From assembly GCA_029948255.1 (NCBI GenBank), contig JALIZF010001687.1:1-64000 (forward strand): a stretch of 64,000 bases of DNA, read 5' to 3'. Position 1 is the stretch's first letter. Every line of letters begins with the position of its first letter. This DNA is from Telmatactis stephensoni. Its lineage: Eukaryota; Cnidaria; Anthozoa; Actiniaria; Isophelliidae. Shown one piece after another: positions 1 to 8,397 of this stretch. The notes beneath the pieces are model-generated. The model saw only the letters and a program-made list of their open reading frames with translations. It had not been told where the DNA came from and searched no databases. Made by a program: the position numbers and the translations under genes.

Positions 1-59
1 AACGAAATTGATAACCGAAGTAAATGTTACAGTAATGACGGAAGTGAAGCGTTTACCGC

Positions 60-157
60 CAAAAGTTGGAGCGCGCGCGTTTTTTCCCGCTTTTCGACCA
101 ACAATAACCGGCGGTGGACTGCATCCTGGCAACATTTCGAAGTTAGCTGTGGAGCTG
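60..157 (+). promoter_or_regulatory. Candidate promoter-proximal region and untranslated first exon
   Basis: A short GC-rich patch (alternating GC and CCCGC runs near 70-95) stands out in otherwise A+T-rich DNA. It is followed by a consensus splice donor (CTG|gtaagt, intron starting at 158). With the microexons downstream this could be the transcription start and 5' UTR exon of the microexon gene. No TATA box was identified. The link to the first coding exon at 743 is inference. Confidence 0.3.
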
Positions 158-339
158 GTAAGTGGACAAAGTTGATATTGCCTTCAGCAACATGTGATTA
201 ACTATGATTAAACTTAATTTCAAGTAACAAAACTTTATGAAAAATTAAGAAAGGAACTCTTCAAATTCAAATTAACCCGAATGGAGTTTATTGCGGTCGG
301 TTAGCAAGATAAGCTTAATTAACTCTAGTTGAGTTGTTA

Positions 340-490
340 GAGTGCATTCAATAAAACCATAAAGCTTAAACTTTATGAATCAGTATTTCTTAGTATTTTG
401 TGACAATTGGATTGTTTTTTATTTATTGTTCAGCAAATACTATTTTGCACACTTTACGAATTAGAGTTTCACGGTTTTACTGAATGTACT
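340..490. mobile_element. Palindromic MITE (GAGTGCATTC family), copy 1
   Basis: The left end GAGTGCATTCAATAAAACC is inverted as GGTTTTACTGAATGTAC near 474-490, with interior inverted matches around TAGTATTT and AAATACTA. It follows a TA dinucleotide. No coding capacity. It belongs to the same family as the copies at 575, 1006 and 1175. Confidence 0.65.
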
Positions 491-574
491 GTAACTTAAC
501 TTAGTGTTTCCTGCACGGATATTGTTTTTCCTCTATTGATAAAATCAAAATTACTTTTGTTTAAGCTTACTCTA

Positions 575-719
575 GAGTGCATTTAATTCAGTAAACCATG
601 AAACTTTACAAATAGTATTTCGTACTATTTTGTGGCAATTCTGTTGTTTTCTATTGTTCAGCAAATACTATTTTACACAATTTAGTAATTAGAGTTTCAT
701 GGCTTTAATGAATGCACTC
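575..719. mobile_element. Palindromic MITE (GAGTGCATTC family), copy 2, TA target duplication
   Basis: Starts GAGTGCATTTAATTCAG and ends AATGCACTC, with TA on both sides (573-574 and 720-721). The ends and TA duplication fit a Tc1/mariner-type non-autonomous element. It lies in the first intron of the microexon gene, just before the 743 exon. Confidence 0.7.
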
Positions 720-742
720 TATAGTGTCGCTTTTTTTTTCAG

Positions 743-3700
743 AAATGAACGCAAGAGAACAGAGCTCGTTAGTAAGTTGAAATGAAAACTCCCGTTTTAA
801 GCTTGCCGTTTTTAATATTTTTTTTTGTCTCTTTCCTTTTCATCAAGCCCCATTTACAGGGGCAATTTTTCCTTGACAAGGAAAAATTACTCGTGTAAAT
901 ACGTCGTGGTGTGATTATCCTTTTCTTCTTAAAAGTGCTCGCAATAAGTTCGTACAACATTAAATAGTACAAAATAGGTAATAACTTAGCAAATTTGTTT
1001 GTTTAGAGTACATTCAGTAAAACCATGAAACTCTAATTACTAAATTATGCAAAATAGTATTTTCTGACCCATAGAAAACAATAGAATTAATTTTAACAAA
1101 ATAGTACGAAATACTATTAGTGAAGTTTCATGGTTTTATTGAATGTAATTTAATATTGTATTTTCAAGATTTTAGAGTACATTCAGTAAAAACATGAAAC
1201 TTTAATTACTAAATTGTGCAAAATAGGGTTTTGTTTAAAAACAATAGTGTATTTCGTAAATGCGTGAAACACTTTGCGAACAAAATTGTGCAAATTAGTG
1301 CAAATTCCTTTGCCTTCTATTGTTTAATTAGTGCAATTTTGTGCAATTTCTTACAAAGTGTTTCACGCTTATATGAAATGCACTCTGACTAGAAAACAAT
1401 AGAATTGCCACAAAATAGTACAAAATACTATTACTTAAATTTCATGGTTTTACTGAATGTAATCTAACCATAAATAGTACAAAATAGGTGATAAATTTTG
1501 AAAGTTCCTTTGTTACATATTGTCTAATCAACACTATTTAGTAGTAATTAATACTATTTGTTTCACGCTTTAAGTGCGAGCACACCATATGAAGTAATTA
1601 TTTTTGTATTAAAATAGTATTTTTATGTAGTATTTTTAGCATATCTTTTATAAATGTACATCTTTATTTACCTTTTGTTAGGCCCTAATGTTTAAATACT
1701 CAATATTATTGTTATTATTTTATTATTCAGAGAAAAAAATTAGGAAAAATGAACATAAACGGTAAGCTAAACACATGCAGGTTTTTATGAGCTTAGCGCT
1801 AGTACTTTGAAGATGAAGACTTGGTTCTTTCATTTATAAATTTTTTTTCTCCTTATATTATAGAGGGAAGAGCTCGAGACAGATGGGGAGACATAAATTC
1901 AGGTAAATATATTTTGCTCTTATTTAGGGCGGGGATTATTGTCAGAAATTGTAAGAAATACCTCTAAAAGATATGTGAGTCCAAAGAAGTGGGCGTGGCC
2001 ACTTACGATTTTTACATTTAAAAATATCAAAAGATGAGATGAGGTTACTGTTAGAAGGTGTTGTTGTCCTGCAATACGTACGTACGTAGGTATGACTGAT
2101 ATTTTTATATATACTTTTAAATTTTGTTCTCATATATTGCCTTATAATGCGAAATGAACTTAAAAGTTGTCTGTTTGTGTTTCAAAAGATGAAGACCCAG
2201 GAAAAGAAGATAAAGGTAAATATAAAGATTTCAAATCATATAATCAATGAGGTGTTGATGATTTTTAAGTGATTAACCTGCGTGGCCCGGCTGTAAGGGG
2301 ATTCACCTGAATGCCCTAGAGCCAGCCATGCAGGCTATTAAGTGATTGTAAAGCCTAACTGAAAAAGCACATATTTGTAGGTGAAAAGAGGGTTTACATT
2401 TCCATTGACCATCACATAATAACCTATACAAAATTAAGTGAAATTGTTGTATAATACGTACAGTACAGTGTATTTCAATATTCATTGATAGATGAGCAAT
2501 ATATATAATACATATAGCACCAAAATTGGGCAGCTATTTAAGAGGCCACTGAGGCTATGACCCGGGGGGGGGGGGAACTCCCTTGAAAAATGGGTAGGGG
2601 GGGCTTGGTGGACGGTTTCAAAAATGACCCTAAAAGATGCCGCATAAATTAACTGAGATCCTGATTTTAGACCCAAAAAGTTGTGATCACGTTCACTAAA
2701 CATCATTTCTTCTATCATAAATCATAAACCTCGGACCCTAAAAGAGGTCATAAGTATCGGACCCTAAAATCGGACCCTAAAAGTTGCACGGGGCTTCATT
2801 TTCGACCCTAAAAGCTCCGCCGAGCCCCTCTATCCATTTTTCAAGGGAGTCCCCCCCGCCCGGGGGCTATGATGTCAACTTCACCAGTGGCTGTTGGCAA
2901 ATCAAAAGTTAAACACTCTATAATTGTTTAAAAGAAATATTATTACTTCATTAAGCGTTGTTTTCTTGCAGATGAAAACATGGGAGATGATGATGAAGAA
3001 GGTAAGTGAATACTTCTATTTTTCAATTATATAATTTGTTAATTAATAAACCTGAGTTAACATATGTTAAGTAAATGTAATACATCGTATTACTACACCA
3101 GTCATTTAATTATAGAGCTGCATGAGCTTTGAAAACTTGAAAGGAAATGAAATTTATTATTTTTCCCCTGTAATTTTAGAGACAAAGAAGTTATTAAAGT
3201 GTAGTAAGTATGAAAAGTAATTGAAAAGTGAACGCATTCAATTGGTAATTATAATCTATAAGTCAAACTGCTTTATTATACAGTGTATTTCAATAGTCAT
3301 TCATAAATGAGAGATATATAGAGCGATTTTACTTAATCCGTGAAATAAAAACAAAATTGTTACTAACTAATTAGAGTGCTCGCACTAAATGTGTGAAATA
3401 TAAATACTACAAAATAGGTGATAAATCATGCAAATTCCTTTGTTTCCTATTGTCTAATCAACACTGTTTAGTAGTAATTTAATAGTACTATTTGTTTCAC
3501 GCTTTAAGTAGGAGCACTCTAGTCACATTTGATATCACTCAACCATATCAAATAGAGTTTGATTGTTGTTTGGTCTCTTGTGTAGTTACTCTTTTTGACT
3601 TGAACTGTTCTGGTTGAGTGATATCAACTATTAATCACTATAAATTGCAACTAGTAGTTAGTAACAATTTTGTTTTTATGTCACGGATTAAATAAAATCG

Positions 3701-5095
3701 CTCTACATATATAGCACCAAATTTGGACAGCTATTAGAGGCCTGACTGATGTCACGTCAACTTCACCAGTGGCTGTTTGCAAATCAAAAGTTAAACACTC
3801 TAGAATTATTTAAAACAAATATTACTTCATTAAGCCTTGTTTTGTTGCAGATGAAAACATGGGAGATGATAATGGACAGGGTAAGTTAGTAGCTATTTTG
3901 CAACATTATAATTTATTGTTATTTAATAAAGCTGAGTTAAATTCCCATTTTTATAGTTGGGAAAAACATATGTTAAGTAAATTAGTACACCAGTCATTTA
4001 ATAGAGCTGCATGAACTTTGAAAACTTTAATGAAAATGAAATTTAGTATTTCCCCCCTAATTTTAGAGACAAAGAAGAAGTTAGTGGAGTCTAGTAAGTA
4101 TGAAAAGCAATTCAAAAGTGAAAAGTACTTGTGGTAATAATTCAATTTCATCAAATAAGTGTGGTATTTTTCATTCTTTCTTCTTGAAAGGTGCAATTTA
4201 CTATACTTATAATACCTATTCTTACACATGAGACTGTGAATGTGTAGTTCCAGAAATTTCCAGTGTTTACGTTAACACGTTTTCCGAACGGTATTTTTAC
4301 AAAAATACTCTAAAAATACTCCAAATGCCATAACCAACCCTCGCATATGAAACAGTATTGATCACTCAGCGTCTTTAATCATTTCTTGAAGCATAATTTG
4401 CACTTTCTTTCAGCTTAGATTAGTCTTTCGATGCCTACCTGTACATGTTCGATATAGTTGCCATTTTGATTTATGAGAATGACCGCTGACCGGAATGACT
4501 GCTGACCATATTCGAAAACAAAATGGCTGCCGCGACATAAACAACGTCACTTTTTCGAAGTATTACTCCAATGTCACAGGTCTTGCCAAGGCAAAATATC
4601 GAGAAAAAGTTGAATTATGTGGATTCGATCCATATCTTTTGAATAAAAGCGACTGTAGCGAAAAATTAGCGAAGTTTCCATGCGTCATAGTAGAATACTA
4701 CGTACTCGAAACATCGTGGCCAACTGGAAAGCTGATGAAGGCTTACAAGTCTCTAGAAGCATACAATTTCTTTGAAACCTTTTCTACATAGTAATATGAT
4801 TGGAATTTCCTAGAGGTGGGGGTACACATGTTATATCAAAGTGGAAATTGCAGGGGGTAGGGGGGATTTCTAAACAACCTCAAAACAAGAATTTCTGGGG
4901 GGTATGGGGGGTCTGAAAAAAAATCCCTCCGTGGGGGGGGGGGGGGGGGGTATGGATAATTTCTGGAACTACACAATAGCATTATAAAAATATTAACTTT
5001 ACAATCTTGAAATTTGGAAATGAAATGTATTTTTTATGTCTTTAACCCAATTTTAGAGAGAAAGTCACAACCCCATGGCCAAGTAATGAAGCCTA
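743..5095 (+). CDS. Microexon gene encoding a short acidic/basic low-complexity protein (partial, open at 3' end)
   Basis: A chain of very small exons has good AG/GT borders: 743-771 (ATG at 745), 1731-1761, 1864-1902, 2189-2215, 2972-3001, 3180-3203, 3851-3880, 4067-4093 and 5057-5095. Read in order, the phases fit. The first coding exon ends in phase 0, the 31 nt exon then sets phase 1, and every later exon (39, 27, 30, 24, 30, 27, 39 nt) is a multiple of three with phase 1 at both ends, so any can be skipped or duplicated without changing frame. The protein starts MNAREQSSL and then alternates acidic exons (DENMGDDDEE type) with basic ones (ETKKLLK type). No known domain is visible. Exons at 2972/3180 and 3851/4067 belong to a tandem genomic duplication. 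No further exon was found after 5095. Transcript evidence would settle it; the splice logic is good but the family is unrecognised. Confidence 0.5.
1006..1150. mobile_element. Palindromic MITE (GAGTACATTC family), copy 3
   Basis: Starts GAGTACATTCAGTAAAACC after TA (1004-1005) and ends in the inverted TTTCATGGTTTTATTGAATG. Non-coding. The right boundary is slightly degenerate. Confidence 0.6.
1175..1464. mobile_element. Palindromic MITE, copy 4, interrupted by a second MITE
   Basis: The outer element starts GAGTACATTCAGTAAAAACA and ends TTACTGAATGTAATC, with TA at 1173-1174 and 1465-1466. A different palindromic element (about 1246-1385) sits in its middle. Confidence 0.6.
1246..1385. mobile_element. 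MITE nested inside copy 4
   Basis: Its arms are GCGTGAAACACTTTG and CAAAGTGTTTCACGC, and it ends GAAATGCACTC. The two halves of the outer element continue on either side, so this copy inserted later. Confidence 0.55.
1487..1586. repeat. Partial MITE of the GAGTGCTCGCAC type
   Basis: About 100 bp closely resembles the interior and right arm of the element at 3374-3519 (shared AAATAGGTGATAAAT, TTGTCTAATCAACACT and TTTCACGCTTTAAGT). The left end is not clear. Confidence 0.5.
2277..2334. repeat. 58 bp hairpin flanked by a 10 bp direct repeat
   Basis: CCTGCGTGGCCCGGCT at the left pairs with AGCCAGCCATGCAGG at the right, and GGGGATTCA pairs with TGAATGCCC toward a two-base loop. TTAAGTGATT occurs on both sides (about 2265-2274 and 2338-2347), suggesting a very small inserted element. 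It lies in the intron between the 2189 and 2972 exons. Confidence 0.6.
2561..2864. mobile_element. hAT-like MITE with G-rich inverted repeats and 8 bp target duplication
   Basis: The ends are inverted for about 45 bp (CCCGGG, a G run, then ACTCCCTTGAAAAATGG; mirrored at 2831-2864). GGCTATGA flanks it at 2553-2560 and 2865-2872. The paralogous duplicate near 3720-3790 lacks the insertion and shows the empty site. An 8 bp duplication suggests the hAT superfamily. Internal copies of a GGACCCTAAAA motif are present. Non-coding. Confidence 0.75.
3321..3703. mobile_element. TA-flanked MITE related to the Tc1-like element at 51 kb, with nested MITE
   Basis: Ends GAGCGATTTTACTTAATCC and GGATTAAATAAAATCGCTC, flanked by TA (3319-3320 and 3704-3705). 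Subterminal GTTGAGTGATAT and CGTGAAATAAAA tracts resemble the inverted repeats of the 51061-54095 element, so it is probably a non-autonomous relative. Confidence 0.75.
3374..3519. mobile_element. MITE nested inside the 3321-3703 element
   Basis: Starts GAGTGCTCGCAC and ends GGAGCACTC with TA on both sides (3372-3373 and 3520-3521). Removing it rejoins the outer arms. Confidence 0.7.
4243..4974. mobile_element. Small inverted-repeat element carrying a protein fragment
   Basis: TGTAGTTCCAGAAATTTCC at the left is inverted as AATTTCTGGAACTACA at the right. The element sits in the intron between the 4067 and 5057 microexons. It carries the 98-codon open frame at 4495 and G-rich stretches, including a run of about 18 G near 4933-4950. 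The target duplication is unclear. Confidence 0.5.
4495..4791 (+). pseudogene. Fragment resembling the N-terminal region of SWIM/MULE-type repeat proteins
   Basis: A 98-residue open frame. From memory of the family, its end (ETSWPTGKLMKAYKSLEAYN) resembles the conserved N-terminal block of long cnidarian repeat proteins with a MULE-like core and a SWIM-type zinc motif, like the one at 22.4 kb. Only this block is present, with no transposase core, so it is a fragment carried by the surrounding inverted-repeat element. No function is claimed. Confidence 0.45.
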
Positions 5096-5221
5096 GTAAG
5101 TATGAATATCAATTGAAAAGTGAAAATAATTAATATATCGTATATTAGACTATTTGATATGGAATACACGGATAGATATTTGAATCTATAAGTCAAACTT
5201 TTGTAAAATACAGAAGATATA

Positions 5222-5265
5222 TAGAGCTACTTTACTTAATCCGTGAAATAAAGTAGTTACACTAT
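5222..5265. repeat. Fragment of the AATCCGTGAAATAAA palindrome family
   Basis: GAGCTACTTTACTTAATCC then CGTGAAATAAAGTAG repeats the end sequence of the 3321-3703 element in shortened form. Confidence 0.4.
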
Positions 5266-5269
5266 GAAA

Positions 5270-5770
5270 TGAAAACCCATGAAAATCTGGTGAATTTTTT
5301 AATGGGAAATTCACGAGAATTTCACAGAGATTTAATGGTATTTTCAGGGGGTTTCCATGGTAAGTTTCATGGTGGTTTCATGGCAAATAACCCATGAAGA
5401 TCCCATGAAATTCCCATGAGAAAACCCCATGAATTTTGGTAGTTTCAGGGGGCATGAAAATGCCATGAAACTAACAATAGTTTCCATAGCTATTTTGAAG
5501 ACCATGAAAAAACCATGAATAAATCGGCAACTTTTCATGGGCGAATTTCATGGTTTTTTAATGGTCTAATTCATGGCCCCATGAAAAGTCTATGGTTTTC
5601 CCATTAAACTACCAAAATTTACTACCCCATGAAAGTTTTGCCCTCTTTCATGGTATTTTCAATACCCATGAAAACTGATAACCTAAAGTTTCTAAATATT
5701 TTCATGGGTTAGGTGAAACAAAAACCATGGGTCATGAAAACTCCATTAAAAAAACCATTAATGGAATGAC
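5270..5770. repeat. CATGAAA/TTTCATGG low-complexity palindromic tract
   Basis: Dense alternation of CATGAAAA and TTTTCATGG words on both strands over about 500 bp, so any part can pair with many others. No coding signal. Confidence 0.6.
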
Positions 5771-6604
5771 TTCAAGTATATAATCATGATGTTTTGTGAT
5801 TAGGCTTAAAATACAATAAAGAATGATTGTCATAAAAAATAAAATAATAAGAACAACAATGATAATAATAATAACATAAAATGAAAATAAAACCTTACCA
5901 AATTGCATTGATGACCTTATGATTTGTAGAACCTAAAATCTTGACCACATTGTAATTCAAAGCTCATATCATTTGGTAGATTCATAATTGTATAACTACA
6001 CATTATGTAACTGCACCATCTAATATGTTTAATTAAATCATTAAGACTTTCATTTTATACACAATAAAACTAAAAGGCAATGCCTACTCAAGACACACGA
6101 CTGAAATGCTCTCTTCTTCAATTTATAAGTATTCTTTGTGGCATATTGACTTCAATTATACATTTGATTTAAAATTACCACAACTTCATTGATTTATTGT
6201 TGTTATAATACATAAGTATAAATATATTGTCTAAGTTAAATATTAAAATCTTATTTTTCAAAATACAATCTAATTTTTCAAAATCTTACATTTTCAAAAT
6301 TAGTGATCTGACTTATTGGAATGTGATATATATTTAAATCATAATAATAATTTATTTATCATATAAAATGATAATCATTTCTAATCAAGATCTAAATCTT
6401 AAAATATACTGATTGTCATTGTGACATCATAGACACAAAAAGAATGTAATGAAGATCAAATTTTTCATAATAAATATAGCAACTTCTCTTGAACTTGAAC
6501 ATTTTATCTATTCAAAAATTTTCAAAATGGAAATAACAAAAGGTAAGAAGCACAAGTGGTATAAGAACATCTGTGCCATTCATAGTAGATTAGAGAAATA
6601 AATC
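5771..6604. other. A+T-rich non-coding stretch
   Basis: Very A+T-rich, with many TAATAA and AAAATT words. No supported gene, inverted repeat or tandem repeat was seen. Confidence 0.6.
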
Positions 6605-7319
6605 AAATTAGACCAAAAAAATATTTTTGTACTTTTCATAAGCTACAGTTATCTCTTTTTCATTAATCAAAGCTGTTGGTGGCACATTATTTAAGTTAAC
6701 ATTTGAGCAGAAAATGTATTTACTGCTCACATCAACAGAGTCTTTTCTTTTGGGCCATTTGTATAGGCCACCAACTTTGCTTTTTTCCAAGAAGTTGACC
6801 ACAAATTCGTCTTCATCATCTAGTGCACGTTCATTCTTTGCAACAATTTTGCCAATGAAGAATCCTTCATTATAGGCAACAGCTACCCATTGGTTAATTT
6901 CTAGACTTCCTCCATCATATGCATAGTCCTACAAATCAGTTTTACCAAATACAATACTAAGTGATCATGAAGAATGACACTCTTTCATGTTTTAATAGTG
7001 ATTTTTCTTTTCTCAGTATTGTGGCTAGTTTATTTGCTACTGCTTAGACCATTATTTTAGAAAAACAATATATATGTATCATTTTACTGCTGACAAAATG
7101 CTACTAACATTTGTGTCTAGACTGCTGTTAAGAAACATTTAACTGTAAAAATTTTTTCTTCACATGGTTGGATTAAAAAAGCAGTATATGGTGGCAAAGC
7201 CACAGCAGCTAAGAATAATATTCATCAAAATGATTACCTTAGGGAATTGGTTGGATGTGAAGACACTGCCATCATTGATCTTCCTAATTTCTGTCATCAC
7301 CACATCATCATCAATATCT
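6605..7319 (-). pseudogene. Two exons of a repeat-type protein C-terminal domain
   Basis: On the minus strand, an exon at about 7319-7238 (acceptor GGATTCAG, donor AAG|gtaatc) encodes DIDDDVVMTEIRKI. It joins in frame to an exon at 6928-6605 (acceptor TTTGTAG), which reads to a stop with the motif GLYKWPKRKD. A similar word (NLFDWPRRND) and layout occur in the last domain of the Ulp1-bearing transposon at 27386-27674, so this is probably the C-terminal domain of the same broad family. Upstream exons are missing: just beyond lies the left end of the 7344-14557 element, which may have split or replaced them. Open reading in both exons and good splice sites argue for a once-functional gene. Confidence 0.5.
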
Positions 7320-7343
7320 GAATCCAAAAGCAATTAACATTAA

Positions 7344-8152
7344 GAGTCATTGACTGAGAAAACCGGGCAGGATCAAAAGATGGGGGTCGGCCGATCGCCT
7401 CCAAATTAATACCATTTAATAGGCTTTAGATATAAATGAGAATGGTAAAATATGAGCGTAAACGGCCTTTTAGTTTGCGAGATGACCACCCCCCTCAGTT
7501 TTGACCCCGAAAAAGCCTTCGCAATGCATGAATTGAAGACCAACTTTTAGAGCTCAGAAAAGTTTCTAAGCAATATGAACACAAATTCTATTATTTTTCC
7601 ATGGTCTAACATGCATCTGCCTAGACATTCGTGGTAAAAGAAATTCCTTTCGTAAAATTACTAGTTTTCAGAGGTCCGTCAAACATCGTACGGTTGATGT
7701 ACTTTCGTCGATCGTGAAATTTTGGTCAATTTTACAAAGCCGTTTCTCAAAAGTGCGGCAGTTTATTTCAAAGTTTCTTCGATTTTATAATTATTTGGGG
7801 GTTTCTTATCAAATTAAAGCAAACTCATGATTGGCAACTTTTATTGCTGTAACGCAGTAAGTGATCAAAATCCTACAATTTGCCTTGCGTGACTTATTAA
7901 TTTTCCGCCAAATTGGCGCCTTGAATAATATGTACATGTCGCTATTGTCTGATAAATTGTATCCTTGATCATTATGAAATCCTCTGTGTGCTAAATAGAT
8001 GTTCCAGAAGTCTAATCTATTCCCTTTATAGGATTTGCAGCTTTAATAAACAGCCTGTATTACGGGCTGTTTTGTTGTGCAATCCGCTGTAATATTCTTA
8101 TGTAAACAATCATTAATGATGTGACTTGTGTCACGCATGAGTCAAAATTCAA
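7344..8152 (+). repeat. Left terminal inverted repeat of the TTAA element
   Basis: Inverse of 13757-14557. Homology ends at the GCATGAGTCAAAA word near 8150. Includes a TGTATTACGGGCTGTTTTGT word also seen inverted at 13830-13850. Confidence 0.85.
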
Positions 8153-8397
8153 GTTAGCAAAAACTATTTTTTCATGAAAGCGAAATCAAAGGAAAAAAAT
8201 CTGATTTGTTTTATGAATAAAGTTTTGTTGATTTAGGTAAAGTAGAATAGAAACCTTTATATTACTGGAGTAGCAAAAGTAGCATAAAGCTCAAATTAGA
8301 TTTATTACAATGAAACTGACAAGGCAGCTCGTGTTTCAAGATTTCGCAACTGGACTAGATTTAGCTCCATGCGTTGTTCGCTGTACCTCGTACAAGT

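Larger units (their letters stand above)
2866..4118 (+). repeat. Tandem segmental duplication carrying two microexons
   Basis: About 2866-3236 and 3740-4118 are diverged copies. Both contain the intron stretch TCAACTTCACCAGTGGCTGT, a DENMGDD microexon, the intron, an ETKK microexon and the GTAAGTATGAAAAG donor region. The first copy also has the MITE at 2561 immediately upstream. The exon at 5057-5095, with its AATTTTAGAGA acceptor and GTAAGTATGAA donor, looks like a third, more distant copy of the second exon. Confidence 0.75.
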
